Positions 45,289 through 56,458 of a stretch of 64,000 bases of DNA are shown here, piece after piece. The notes beneath the pieces were generated by a model, which made no database searches, had not been told where the DNA came from, and saw only the letters and a list, made by a program, of their open reading frames with translations. Origin of the DNA: Ziziphus jujuba (taxonomy: Eukaryota; Streptophyta; Magnoliopsida; Rosales; Rhamnaceae). Where the stretch lies: positions 5,360,501-5,424,500 of the forward strand of contig NC_083387.1 in the NCBI RefSeq assembly GCF_031755915.1. The letters are read 5' to 3'. The number at the start of each line of letters is the position of its first letter. Positions within the stretch are counted from its first letter, which is position 1. Made by a program: the position numbers and the translations under genes.

Positions 45289-46423
45289 TGATGTGATTCC
45301 GCCCGAGCCTGCTCAACCGATAACCCGCTGGGGTGCTGACTCGACACGGATGAAGACTAGGCCAATCACAAGAGCTCAAATTAAGAGATTTAAGGACAAC
45401 CTGGGAGTATTTATACAGGGGGTAATCAATCTCAACAGAGCTTGTCCATACTTGAAGATACAAAGCCTCTTCCAAGTATCCAAGTGCTGGAAGCCGATAC
45501 GGACCCGGGTGACGGTTTTGGTACATTTTTGGAGTCCGAGAAGCATGAAATGGTTCCAATGCTTTATGGGTTCAATACATATGCCTAAGAGGTCATGGAA
45601 TCAAGTTAAAGTAGCCTCAAATGCAATCAAAAAGGGCTTGTACGGACAGCTTCAACAATTTGGCCGAATTTGCTGTATTGCTCGCTGGCTTTACTGTGTT
45701 TTACTGTATTAGCCTTTTCTTATTTTTCCAAGCATGGGAAACGTGTGGGCCTTCATATTCAGTTTATTTGGCATCCTACAAAGCATCTAGAAGCTGATTT
45801 GGAGCTCAATTTGATCAAAGATTGGTCAAAGTCAACTTAGTCAAAAAGCTAGTATTATAGTTTCCTAATTTGATTCTACTTTTTATTTTAGGAAATTACC
45901 ATTACTTTTTAGTTTTTATTTATTTATTTTCTGGAAAAATAAGTTTAGGAAAGTTATTATTTTATTATTTTCATTGTAAATTAATTAATTCCTAATTCAA
46001 AATAAAGGAATTAATTAATCCAAATTAGATTAGGAAAGGAGTGAGAATTTCGGCCACCATAGAACTCTTTATTGTGTGGCCTGTTTTACCTAGGGTTTTT
46101 AGGGTTTACTTTGTTTCTTTCAAAGCCTATTTAAAGGCTTATTTTTCAATATGAATACAACTTTGATTTGATTAAGAAAATACTTGTGAGGTTAATTATC
46201 TCTTTGTTCTTTGAGAACACCTAAAACATCATTAGAGAATTGGTTGTTTTAGCTTGACTTATCAATAGGTTTTCCATCCCCTATTGTGGCGTCTACATTA
46301 TACCAAGGTTTCTAACCACAGGTTGGTTAGGGGTTGAGGTCAATTCCATTAGAACTTAAACTTAATTAAGATCCGGGCTAATATAATACGGGTTTAGGAG
46401 CAGGTCGTCCTAGGTTCGTATCA
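45289..46423 (+). repeat. 5' LTR of the gypsy element
   Basis: 1,135 bp, TGATGTGATTCC to GTTCGTATCA. The open frame at its start (QPITRWGADSTRMKTRPITR) is the C-terminal tail of the pol protein, which in this family reaches into the LTR, so it appears in both LTRs. Confidence 0.95.
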
Positions 46424-46424
46424 T

Positions 46425-46436
46425 TTGGTATCAGAG
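46425..46436 (+). other. Primer-binding site, initiator tRNA-Met type
   Basis: TGGTATCAGAGC, one base after the 5' LTR. Confidence 0.93.
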
Positions 46437-47783
46437 CTAAATTTTGTTCAGGTTTGATCTATCTTTATTTGCTTTATTTGTTTTTGTGATATTCTGCAAT
46501 TTTAGCGTTAGGTTAAGGTTGCATCTATCCCATACACGTTCAGCATCGCTTTTAAAAAAAAAAAATAAAAAAAAAATAAAAAAAAACTCATTCCTAGTTG
46601 AATTAGGTTTCCTTGTTTTACCATATCTTTGTTTCCTTGTTTGTTGGTTGATTTTTCATATTTGTTCTTGGTAATTTTTGTTTTTGTGGATTTTTTCTTT
46701 GCTGTTTTAGTCTTAAATATTTGCATTCATACATTTAAACAAAAAAAAAAAACAGAAGGTGACTTGCGGCAACAACTTTAAAAGAAAAAAAAAAAAAACT
46801 GCACTTTTGTTCTTGTCACGAGTTTGGTGATTATTAGGAGTTGGAATTGCAAGTTTGTTGTTTCTTCTTGCTACTGCAGTTGTGTTGATATTCAGTGAGT
46901 ATTTTTTAAAAAAAAAAAAGAAAAAGAAAGAAGAAACCCAAATTAAAAAAAAACAAAATCGCACAATTTGAATTTTTGATTGGGAGGTCACGGGTTTGGT
47001 GTTTGTTTTGGAGTTGGAATTGTAATTTTGGTAATTATCCTTACTACTGCAGTTGTTTATGTTCTGTGAGTGAAAAAAAAAAAAAAAAAAAAGAGGTAAA
47101 GCCGAATAAAAAAAAATAAAAAAAAAGAGAAAAATATTTCGGTTTGTTGGAGTTTGATTTGTTTGCTGGAAATTTGTTGGAGCTGCTGATTTTTTGCTTA
47201 TTTATTCAATATTTGAGTTTCTGGGGAATTATTTTTGCTGCTGGATATTTGGATTTTGGGTGCTTAAATTATTTGGATTAAAATTAGTTAAAGGAATTGA
47301 TACAAAACTTGAATTACAAAGAACAACAACCAACAACTTTTCTATATTTTTGTTCTCTTTGATTCTTGTTCGTATTTGAATTTCTTTTTCTGGAATTTTA
47401 TTCTTGAACTCATAATCTACTACCATCTGGTGCAGTTTTCAAAAATTCCAACGTTTTCCCATTATTTTGTGTTTTCTTGTCTAGAAAGCCGAAAAATTAG
47501 GATTTGTTGGATTCTTTCGGTATTGCCTACTTTTTGCTTACTGTTTGTTGATAAGTTTAATTAAAACATACTAGTGATCTAATTGCTGTTTTGTGGGTGT
47601 TTAAATTAGAACTTTGAGATAACTCATTGAGTGGAAAAAGGCAAGAGTGTGTGAGCTTAAAAGAGGGTAAAAGCCGAAACTAGTGTGCAAACACGAGTGT
47701 CGAGACCTTGTTTGAGTGAAACACGTGAGGGAGTGAATATTGTGAGGATTTATTTTATTTTATTTTTGCAGTATTTTACTAAC
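46437..47783. other. Long untranslated leader of the gypsy element
   Basis: About 1.35 kb of A-rich DNA between primer-binding site and gag, with several poly-A tracts (46551-46585, 46741-46752, 46786-46798, 47071-47091). There is no gene. It would hold the packaging signal and any leader regulation. Confidence 0.7.
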
Positions 47784-49554
47784 ATGTCAAATTCTAGAAT
47801 AAGAAGAGGAGATCCACCCTTGAGGATCAATGAGGAAGAGTTCGTAGCATTCCGTGGCAATGTCCGAGCTACCGGGAGTGGAGACCAAGTGCACATGAGA
47901 GCTGTTTTGGAGTCAATACAGCGGGTTAGTGCTCAAGTTGAGCATGTGAATCAAAGGATGGGAAGGCTAGAAGTTTCCCAAGGAATTCCGAACACAAGAA
48001 ATAGGCAAGAATTCCATGGAGGACGAGGAGGTCGCGAGAGACCGAGAGAGGAATTTGATGAGGAGCCATTCGGTGGAGACTTTGAGGAAGGTATGGATGA
48101 AACTTTTGCTGTCCAAGATAGAGCTGGCCATGGAAGGTATAGGAGGGAAGGAACAGATGACAATCTTAGCAATATCAAGATCAACATCCCACCATTCATG
48201 GGAAAAAGTGACCCCGAAGCATATTTGGAGTGGGAAGAAAAGATGGAGATGATATTTGACCGCCATAATTATTCGGAGGCTAAGAAGGTGAAATTGGCAG
48301 CAATGGAGTTTGGCCATTATGCACTCCAATGGTGGACCAATGAGCAAAACATCCGAAGGAGAGTTGGTGATGACTTGATTACTACATGGCAACAAATGAA
48401 AGGAGCCATGCGGAAGCGATTCGTACCATCACACTATCATAGGTTGCTGCATCAAAGACTTCAATCTTTATCTCAAGGACATGGATCCGTGGAGGATTAT
48501 TACAAGGAGATGGAGATGCTTATGAAGAGATTGAACTTGAATGAAGATAGGGAAGCAACCATGGCAAGGTTTCTTGGTGGTTTGAATCGTGAAATAGCCA
48601 ATCAACTAAAATTGCAACAATATGTGGAATTGGAGGAGATGTTGCATGTGGCTATTAAATTAGAGCATCAATTCAAGAGGAGGGGTGTAAGATCATGGTT
48701 TGGAGGTGTTTCCAACAGTGGAAGGTCCAATTCAAGTGGCTGGAGGAACAATCCCATCTATAAAAGCAAGCCAAAGCCGAAAGTCAAAGAAGAAAGTTCA
48801 AATTGGCCAAGGAAGGAGATTAGAATCAAATCTGTCCAAGCACCAAAGAATGAGGTAAAATTAGATCCTAAACCTTCTAGAACATGATGTTGTGTGTTTT
48901 AAGTGCCAGGGAGGAGGACACATTGCTAGCCAATGCCCGAATAGAAGAATCATGGTGTTAAAGGGCAATGACGAGCTAGAATCGGAAAGTGAAGAAAGTG
49001 AAGATGAAGCCAAGCAAGAGGAGGAGGACATGGAGGATGAACTCGAAACCTTGCAAGCATCCAATACGGAATTAAACTTGCTTTCTAGGAGAGTACTTGC
49101 TGCATACAAAGATGAGGATGAGATTCAAAGAGAGAACATCTTCCACACCCGATGTGAAATTCAAGGTAAGATTTGTAGTATGATTATTGATAGTAGAAGT
49201 TGTACTAATGTAATAAGTAACCTTGTAGTTGATAAATTGGGCTTAAAAACAATAAAACATCCTAAACCATATAGATTACAATGGCTTAATGATAGTGGTG
49301 AGATGAAAGTAAGCAAACAAGCCAAAGTAAAATTTAGTATAGGTAGATATGAGGATGTAGTCTTATGTGATATTGTACCCATGATTGCTGGACATATACT
49401 ATTAGGTAGACCATGGCAATTTGATAAAGATGCTGCTCATTTTGGTCGAGAAAATAGTATTGTTTTCAGGTTTAAAGGAAAGAAGGCCAAGCTGGAACCA
49501 TTATCTCCTAAAGAGGTTTACAAAGACCAATTACAAATGCAACAAAGGAGATAA
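47784..49554 (+). pseudogene. gypsy gag-protease, with frame break and altered protease site
   Basis: ATG 47784 opens MSNSRIRRGDPPLRI. The retrotransposon gag domain includes PPFMGKSDPEAYLEWEEKME and ALQWWTNEQN. A frame break occurs at 48882-48887; the next frame carries the zinc knuckle CFKCQGGGHIASQC from 48895 and the aspartic protease to 49554. The protease active site reads IIDSRSCTNV where DSG is invariant (codon 49195-49197), so it should be inactive. GHILLGRPW marks the protease end. Confidence 0.93.
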
Positions 49555-50656
49555 GCCGAAAAGCTCAAGGAAAAAGTAAGTATGGCACCAACGGCTTCAC
49601 CATCCTTTCAAGAAGTAAGAATGAGGTTGCTGATCAAGGTAAGGTTTCTAAGACTCATGTTGAGTGGAAAGATCAAGGAAAAATAGAAAGAGAGGGGAAA
49701 GAAAGTGGCAAACCCCAGAGCTTGGAGAAGGAAGGGAAATCTGAAGGTTTGCGCCAATCCAAGGGGGAAAAAGAAAAAGAAAGAAAAGAAAGGTCAAGTA
49801 GCAACTTTTATTTGAGTTTAGGGGATATTAATAAGGTTATTGAGTGTAAGAAACCTTTGCTGGTCATGATTTATAAAGAAAATTATTTTAATGATCGAAC
49901 TAACATTGAAGAACTTGAATTGCCAAGTTCAATGATTTCTCTTTTGAAGGAATTTGGAGATGTCTTCCCAAATGAAATTCCAAGTGGACTACTATCCAAT
50001 CAAGAGGGAAAAGGTGAGCTTGCTGTACAAGGTAAGTCTTCTAATGCTCAGCTTGTGTGGAAAAATTTTAATAAAACCAAGAGTGAAATATTTGGTGCAA
50101 AAGCCGAGAGTGAGGAAGGTGAGATGGCCGTGAGTGAGAAAGGAAAAGGAAGACAAGAAAGGAAAAATATAAATTTTTATCTTAGCTTTGGTGATGTTAA
50201 TAAAGTAATTATGAATTAGAAATCATTGCTAACCATGAATTTTAAAGATACTTATTTAAAGATGTCTTTATTGCATAGAACTTTATCTGCATTGTTGACA
50301 GCTTTACTTAGTGGTAATTTGAAAATTTGGGAAATATTGTTTGCTGACTTTAAAAATTGTAATTTTTACCATAATGAGCATGTATTTCTAGATTTTATTG
50401 TAATAGTGTTTGACCCAGGAGAATTGGTTTGGTTGCACTTACGAAAGGAAAGATTTCCTAAACAAAGAAAGTCAAAGCTCATACCGCCTATGGATGGACT
50501 TTTTCATGTTTTGGAGCCGAATAACAAGAATGCCTACAAGCTTGATTTACCGGGTGAGTATAACATGAGTGCTGCATTTAATGTTGCTGATTTAACTCTT
50601 TTTGCTACAGGTGATGATCTTGATTTGAGGACAAATCCTTTTCAAGAGGAGGGGAA
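49555..50656 (+). pseudogene. Collapsed pol remnant of the gypsy element
   Basis: Three scraps of pol remain. 49920-49995 reads LPSSMISLLKEFGDVFPNEI, the segment just N-terminal to RT. 50330-50400 reads FADFKNCNFYHNEHVFLDF, the RT palm/thumb motif. 50405-50650 reads DPGELVWLHLRKERFPKQRK, then LDLPGEYNMSAAFNVADLTLF, the integrase C-terminus (GPY/F-like region). The RT catalytic YVDD box, RNase H and integrase DDE core are deleted. The frame continues through the polypurine tract into the 3' LTR. Confidence 0.85.
50644..50656 (+). other. Polypurine tract of the gypsy element
   Basis: AAGAGGAGGGGAA directly before the 3' LTR. Confidence 0.9.
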
Positions 50657-51791
50657 TGATGTGATTCCGCTCGAGCCCGCTCAACCGATAACCCGCTGGG
50701 GTGCTGACTCGACACGGATGAAGACTAGGCCAATCACAAGAGCTCAAATTAAGAGATTTAAGGACAACCTGGGAGTATTTATACAGGGGGTAATCAATCT
50801 CAACAGAGCTTGTCCATACTTGAAGATACAAATCCTATTCCAAGTATCCAAGTGCTGGAAGCCGATACGGACCCGGGTGACGGTTTTGGTACATTTTTGG
50901 AGTCCGAGAAGCATGAAATGGTTCCAATGCTTTATGGGTTCAATAAATATGCCTAAGAGGTCATGGAATCAAGTTAAATTAGCCTCAAATGCAATCAAAA
51001 AGGGCTTGTGCGGACAGCTTCAACAATTTGGCCGAATTTGCTGTATTGCTCGCTGGCTTTACTGTGTTTTACTGTATTAGCCTTTTCTTATTTTTCCAAG
51101 CATGGGAAACGTGTGGGCCTTCATATTCAGTTTATTTGGCATCCTAAAAAGCATCTAGAAGCTGATTTAGAGCTCAATTCGATCAAATATTGGTCAAAGT
51201 CAACTTAGTCAAAAAGCTAGTATTATAGTTTCCTAATTTGATTCTACTTTTTGTTTTAGGAAATTACCATTACTTTTTAGTTTTTATTTATTTATTTTCT
51301 GGAAAAATAAGTTTAGGAAATTTATTATTTTATTATTTTCATTGTAAATTAATTAATTCCTAATTCAAAATAAAGGAATTAATTAATCCAAATTAGATTA
51401 GGAAAGGAGTGAGAATTTCGGCCACCATAGAACTCTTTATTGTGTGGCCTGTTTTACCTAGGGTTTTTAGGGTTTACTTTGTTTCTTTTAAAGCCTATTT
51501 AAAGGCTTATTTTTCAATATGAATACAACTTTGATTTGATTAAGAAAATACTTATGAGGTTAATTATCTCTTTGTTCTTTGAGAACACCTAAAACATCAT
51601 TAGAGAATTGGTTGTTTTAGCTTGACTTATCAATAGGTTTTCCATCCCCTATTGTGGCGTCTACATTATACCAAGGTTTCTAACCACAGGTTGGTTAGGG
51701 GTTGAGGTCAATTCCATTAGAACTTGAACTTAATTAAGATCCGGGCTAATATAATACGGGTTTAGGAGCAGGTCGCCCTAGGTTCGTATCA
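50657..51791 (+). repeat. 3' LTR of the gypsy element
   Basis: 1,135 bp, the same length as the 5' LTR with about 17 substitutions. It ends TTCGTATCA and is followed by target copy GCTAA and the rest of 16S. Confidence 0.95.
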
Positions 51792-51863
51792 GCTAACGCT
51801 TTAAGTATCCCACCTGGGGAGTACATTCGCAAGAATGAAACTCAAAGGAATTGACGGGGGCCT

Positions 51864-51897
<34 letters not shown>

Positions 51898-51988
51898 CAA
51901 AGCGAAGAACCTTCCCAGGGCTTGACATGCCGCGAATCCTCTTGAAAGAGAGGGGTGCCTTCAAGAACGCGAACACAGGTGGTGCATG
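51792..51988 (+). rRNA. rrn16: Plastid 16S rRNA fragment, right of the gypsy insertion
   Basis: GCTAACGCTTTAAGTATCCC through GAATTGACGGGGGCCTGCAC and GTGGTTTAATTCGATGC to CACAGGTGGTGCATG. Together with 45184-45288 it is about 300 bp of contiguous 16S. Confidence 0.95.
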
Positions 51989-52051
51989 ATTAGTCAGTTC
52001 TATTTACCTTAGGATTAGTCAATTCTATTTCTCTCGATAGGGGGCAAAGGA

Positions 52052-52075
52052 AGGGATATAACTTAGCGGTAGAAG
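52052..52075 (+). tRNA. trnV-GAC: trnV-GAC, 5' tip only
   Basis: AGGGATATAACTTAGCGGTAGA matches the acceptor and D-arm of plastid trnV-GAC, then switches to ycf4. Confidence 0.7.
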
Positions 52076-52165
52076 TTTTAACCAATAAAAATCCTAATAA
52101 ACCTAAAAAAAGGATAAAGGCCCAGCAGAAATTACTCGTTTTTCGAGACCATGAAATAATCCGAT
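52074..52165 (-). pseudogene. ycf4: Plastid ycf4, N-terminal fragment
   Basis: Minus strand reads [24 protein letters not shown] sequence (here [19 protein letters not shown]), the first membrane helix of photosystem I assembly factor Ycf4. Confidence 0.78.
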
Positions 52166-52284
52166 AAATTTATTCATTCTAATTTTTAGCTATCTAGTTT
52201 TTTAATCATTGATGGTTTAATACAAATATGGATTTCTCTTAGGATGCTAAAATCTGGTCCTTACTTTAAAATCTTATTCAAATA
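52166..52284. other. Unassigned spacer
   Basis: No gene recognised. Confidence 0.35.
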
Positions 52285-52440
52285 ATGATCTCGAGTCCGG
52301 AAATTTTTCAATCACTTAAATCTTTTTGATAATTTCTTATGAGTTCGTAGTACTCGAAGAAGTGTGAAATTGGTAAATCTATCCTATCACTATCAAGTTA
52401 CTTGAAGGTGCAGATTCAAAAAGAAATTTTTTATTTTATT
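52285..52440 (+). repeat. Plastid-derived segment duplicated at 58.21-58.36 kb
   Basis: CACTTAAATCTTTTTGAT through AGTGTGAAATTGGTAAAT and CAAGTTACTTGAAGGTGCAG to TTCGTGGTATTCGTGGTA. The copies differ at few positions. At 58.2 kb it follows rps2; here it follows unassigned DNA. The plastid gene is not identified. Confidence 0.85.
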
Positions 52441-53144
52441 CGTGGTATTCGTGGTATTTATATTTTATTATATTAAATAAATAAAAAATGAAGTAAAATA
52501 TATGTATTGGGTGTTCAATTTATCTCTTTCAACCTAAATGCCATGAGGCAATCCTTAGAAAGTTTTAGTATAAGAAGTAGGGATTCACAAATCCTCCAAA
52601 CGTAGAGCGCACAGGGCCTTGAACCCAAACGATAAATTTACAGAGGTACTTACTACCGGTGCCTGTTGATCAATCAAAATCCCTTCCCAAACTGTACAAG
52701 CTTCTTCCAAAGCATACTGCTTTCTGGATGTAGATGATGATATCTATACAGATAGATCTTATATATATCGTATAATTCTTATATATATATCATATAATGA
52801 AGTACCACATGAGTGAATATATAGGAATCAAATGATACAATGCAAGCAAAAGTTCCTAGATTCATGGAGATATAGAACAGCATATAAGTTATCATGCTTG
52901 CATATCCACCATTTGAGTCTCCAACAGCAGGTAACAGTATCTACTCAGACATTGCAGATTTCACTCCTACAATTTTGAATTAAACAATTAATTCAATTGT
53001 TTAATAGAAAATGTGAATGAACCTACTAGGTTTAGCCATTATTATTATTGTATAAAATAATGAATAGACGGAATGTAATGACATAGGGATCCATATGTAA
53101 ACATAGTATCTATTTAGATACGTTTGAATGACCCCTTCTCATAA
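52441..53144. other. Mostly unassigned, with a scrap of rpoA
   Basis: 52930-52965 (GGTAACAGTATCTACTCAGA, CATTGCAG) matches the start of plastid rpoA, seen complete in complement at 59.47-59.51 kb. 52980-53010 shares TTAAACAATTAATTCAATTG with 31915-31940. The rest has no recognised gene. Confidence 0.5.
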
Positions 53145-53430
<286 letters not shown>

Positions 53431-53435
53431 CACCA

Positions 53436-53581
53436 AGGAGCGTTTTCGCAGTCGAATCCATTTTGAGTTTGATAAATGTATTGCTTGTGAAGTATGTGTT
53501 CGTGTGTGTCCTACAGATCTACCCGTCGTCAATTGGAAATTGGAAACTGATATTTGCAAGAAACGGCTACTTAATTACAGT
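53436..53581 (+). pseudogene. ndhI: Plastid ndhI fragment
   Basis: Reads [20 protein letters not shown], then [19 protein letters not shown]: the first 4Fe-4S cluster motif (CxxCxxCxxxCP) of NDH subunit I. The frame before it is broken (a stop after ESI). Confidence 0.9.
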
Positions 53582-53721
53582 ATTGATGAAACTTGGAGAT
53601 GGAAGTCTTCTTTCGTTTCTCGACGGTGAAGTAAGACTAAGCTGGTGAGCTTATTATCCTAGGTCGGAACAAGTTGATAGGATCCCCTTTTTTAGGTCCC
53701 CATGTCCCTCCCGTGTGGCAA
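53582..53721. other. Unassigned plastid-like sequence
   Basis: Possible scraps of other plastid genes, none nameable with confidence. Confidence 0.35.
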
Positions 53722-53804
53722 CCAATGATTTGAGCAATACGCCCCAGGTTGTTTTTTTCAAGCGTGAGAAACCCAGGACCAGAAGTAGTAGAATTGATTC
53801 TCAT
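53722..53804 (-). pseudogene. atpB: Plastid atpB, first ~28 codons, copy 1
   Basis: ATG at 53804 on the minus strand opens MRINSTTSGPGFLTLEKNNL, then GRIAQIIG: the CF1 beta subunit. A second copy (plus strand) lies at 60.31 kb. Confidence 0.92.
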
Positions 53805-54015
53805 AATAAAATAAAAAGATTTCAAAATTTTTTGCGAAAATTATTGAAATAAAAAATAAATGTTCGATAGTAAGTTAAGTTAACGGTTAATTCAATATTT
53901 CAATAAGAAATAAAAAATGGGCGCTAGCACTCGACTTTGTTGGGGCCACCCAACCGAATGCAATCCAATTGTTTACTTATTCATATTCAATTTCAATGAG
54001 TGAATTTTATACTAT
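53805..54015 (-). promoter_or_regulatory. Plastid atpB-rbcL spacer, atpB side
   Basis: Native sequence upstream of atpB (AATAAATGTTCGATAGTAAG, then TTGGGGCCACCCAACCGAA) with the atpB leader and promoter region. Part recurs at 60.20-60.31 kb. Confidence 0.75.
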
Positions 54016-54616
54016 AGAAAGAATAAAATAAAAAAATTAGAATTTTGAAGTCCTTTTCTTTAATTCTTTAGATTTAGTTAGATTTAGAGATAATCTAATC
54101 AGATTATCTGAAGTGAGGCGAAACCAAGAGAGGTTTATTTGTATAAGAGCAATATAAACAAATATGTATTCTATCTCTATCGAAATAAATGTTATAAGTA
54201 ATAGAAATAAAATGGAATTAGAATTATAGTTTATAGTGGCTGTGGATAATCTCGAAACGAGACATATAACACAGCACTAAACAATTATAGATGACTTGAC
54301 AATTTATTTTTCTATTGATTCTTTTCCGATCGAGATGTATGGATCCATGGGTCTATGTGTCTATATAGATCTTGTTCATGGATTAACGAAAATCTCTATG
54401 AATATGAAGGAATTATTCAATTATTGTTCACTAATAATAAAAAAATCACTGGCGTAAAGTCAACGGGGGGTTGAATATCTTTCGTTTTGTCCAAGCGGGA
54501 TCTGAAGTATCGACCTTACCAATTGGTTTTTTTTTTTTTTTCTAAACAGAGCCTGTATATTAATATTATATTTCATTTTTTTGGTCTAACCAAGCCAACC
54601 ATAAATTATAAATTAT
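54016..54616. other. Unassigned plastid-like sequence
   Basis: AT-rich, no coding match. It ends just before psaB. Confidence 0.4.
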
Positions 54617-54749
54617 TATATGGGGTTCCATACTTTAGGACTTTGTGTTCATAATGATGTCATGCTTGCTTTTGGTACTCCGGAGAAACAAATCTTGATC
54701 GAACCTGTATTTGCCCAATCGATACAATCGGCTCATGGTAAAACTATTG
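54617..54749 (+). pseudogene. psaB: Plastid psaB fragment
   Basis: Reads [20 protein letters not shown], then [20 protein letters not shown]: photosystem I subunit [10 protein letters not shown] has become SIQSAHGKT. It joins rpoC1 in frame. Confidence 0.93.
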
Positions 54750-54870
54750 GAGATCCCATTTCCGTACCAACTCAAGATATGCTTATTGGGCTCTATGTAT
54801 AAACGAGCAGGAATCGCCGAGGTATTTGTACAAATAGGTATAATCCATGGAATCACAGAAATTACCAAAA
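54746..54870 (+). pseudogene. rpoC1: Plastid rpoC1 fragment
   Basis: Reads [18 protein letters not shown] and a stop, with the following bases matching onward rpoC1 (beta-prime subunit, just after the catalytic Mg site). The psaB-rpoC1 fusion is open for about 60 codons. Confidence 0.85.
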
Positions 54871-54951
54871 TGGAAGAACTGACGATAATAAGTATACAAT
54901 ACCTCCCAAGGAAAATCCCGAATTGGATCCCAAATTGATGGGTTAGTGTGA

Positions 54952-55209
54952 GCTTATCCGGAGTTTTAGCCTCGATTAGCAAAGGACCCAAAAAACTTTC
55001 GAGTTATGAATCAGGAATAGAACTAATGGGGGATGCTTGGTTACAATTTCAAATCTGTTATTATATGTTTGCTCTCGTTTTTGTTGTTTTTGATGTTGAA
55101 ACGGTTTTTCTTTATCCATGGGCAATGAGTTTTGATGTATTGGGGGGATCCTTATTTATAAAAGCTTTAATTTTCATGCTTATCCCAATTGTTGGTTCAA
55201 TTTATGCAT
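54952..55209 (+). pseudogene. ndhC: Plastid ndhC fragment
   Basis: Reads [60 protein letters not shown] and IVGSIYAW: about 70% of NDH subunit C, open to 55209. Confidence 0.94.
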
Positions 55210-55210
55210 G

Positions 55211-55376
55211 GCATTCACTTTTTTATTATGTTCATTATTTATTTTGATTATTCTTCATTTTTGTTTTTCCCTTCGTGAAAAAATTCGTTATAATCGAAAA
55301 TCTAAATCGAAAGGGTTTGAATGAAATCATTAAGAATAGGTATACTGTACATTTTGTTTTATTATGTTATTTCCCT
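55211..55376 (+). other. Plastid spacer before trnD, duplicated at 59.79 kb
   Basis: TTCACTTTTTTATTATGTTC to CCCTTCGTGAAAAAA, leading to trnD. The first ~90 bp recur at 59788-59876. Confidence 0.65.
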
Positions 55377-55409
55377 GGGATTGTAGTTCAATTGGTCAGA
55401 GCACCGCCC
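55377..55409 (+). tRNA. trnD-GUC: trnD-GUC, 5' half only
   Basis: GGGATTGTAGTTCAATTGGT, CAGAGCACCGCCC: acceptor strand, D-arm and the anticodon-stem 5' side. It breaks before the anticodon. Confidence 0.85.
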
Positions 55410-55489
55410 TTAACCCGAAATGACTAAGGAGAGAAAAGGTTCCTTTTTTTTAGGGTACTCCTGGGAACAGATCCAGTGGGTACGGGGTG

Positions 55490-55563
55490 GGGCCTGTAGC
55501 TCAAAGGATTAGAGCATGTGGCTACGAACCACGGTGTCGGGGGTTCGAATACCTCCTCACCCA
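55490..55563 (+). tRNA. trnR-ACG: trnR-ACG, copy 2
   Basis: 74 bases with a native acceptor start GGGCCTG and anticodon loop CTACGAA. Changes in the T-stem (GGTTCGAATACC) and near the 3' end (CTCACCCA). The 5S-trnR spacer precedes it. Confidence 0.92.
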
Positions 55564-55643
55564 CAACCGGCCAAAAAAGGAAGGACCTTTCCCTTTAGGG
55601 GCAAAAAAATCATGATCGGGATTGCGAACCCCAAGCAATCCTA

Positions 55644-55753
55644 CTAGGCGTAGAGGAACCACACCAGTCCATCCCGAACTTGGTGGTTAAACTCTACTAC
55701 GGTGATGATACTGTAAGGGAAGTCCTACGGAAAAATAGTTCGATGCCAAGATG
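55644..55753 (+). rRNA. rrn5: Plastid 5S rRNA, copy 2, 5' end missing
   Basis: TAGGCGTAGAGGAACCACAC to AGTTCGATGCCAAGATG. It lies after trnR instead of before it, so the rRNA order is rearranged. Confidence 0.9.
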
Positions 55754-55989
55754 ATAAAAAGCTTAACACCTCTCATTCTTATTACTTTATTTTTTCAATA
55801 TGATGTATTTGGCACATAAAATATAAAAGCTTTATAACGAAAAACTTTTATATTTTATTAGAAATTTGATATTTTGATATTTATTAAATATATAAATATA
55901 TATTAGATATAAATATCTATTAGATATATAGATTTATAGGTTTTGACTATAAAAAAGAAATATTGAAAAATATTGAATAGAGATAAGAG
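55754..55989. other. AT-rich, inverted partner of 26.70-26.80 kb
   Basis: AATTTGATATTTTGATATTT with TATTAAATATATAAATAT following is the reverse complement of 26710-26760. This links the left edge of the mosaic to its interior. Confidence 0.65.
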
Positions 55990-56045
55990 AAAATAAGCAC
56001 AAGCAGGTAGCAGGAGTCGAACCCGCATCGTTAGCTTGGGAGGAA
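55990..56045 (-). tRNA. trnG-UCC: trnG-UCC 3' exon, copy 2
   Basis: The same region as 42150-42218 including the flank ATATTGAAAAATATTGAATA, with changes in the T-arm and anticodon stem. Confidence 0.8.
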
Positions 56046-56458
56046 CAATCCAATCTACACAATCTACAATAGTCCAATATATAAATCCAATATAAATGAA
56101 ATAAGTATAAAAAATCCAATATAAATCAACTCTAAAAATGGAATCTATATTTGTTAATACGTTTAATATAGATTTTTTAGATTTTTTAAATAGATTTATA
56201 TAATTAATATATGTTTAATAGATATATTCTGTATTTTATATAATATATAAATAGAAAAAAGAAAAAATAGAAATAATGAAAAAAAAAATTTATATTTTTT
56301 ATTTTTATTAATAATAAATAAAACAACGTTTTTGATTTCGTCCGAAAGGGCCCTTTATTTTCACTGCTTGGCCTGGTCAGTACCTAGCCAGGCTGGGACA
56401 GAAAGAAGCAATTTCATGCTTTTTAATAGTCCATGATCAACTTCCTTTCATAGTACCC
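56046..56458. other. AT-rich, then trnE downstream spacer
   Basis: No gene. From about 56330 it matches the plastid spacer next to trnE. Confidence 0.45.

Larger units (their letters stand above)
45289..51791 (+). mobile_element. Ty3/gypsy retrotransposon, internally deleted, 6,503 bp
   Basis: Two 1,135-bp LTRs (TG..CA), primer-binding site, gag, protease, remnants of RT and integrase, and a polypurine tract. Target duplication GCTAA (45284-45288 and 51792-51796) within plastid 16S rRNA. The internal part is only 4.2 kb because most of RT, all of RNase H and the integrase core are gone, so the copy needs another element to move. The LTRs differ at about 17 positions by eye. Confidence 0.96.

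Noticed and set aside
45158..45712. 184-codon open frame at the left gypsy LTR
   Set aside because: It starts in rpl2/16S debris and continues into the LTR, where it is the pol tail; the same frame recurs in the 3' LTR.
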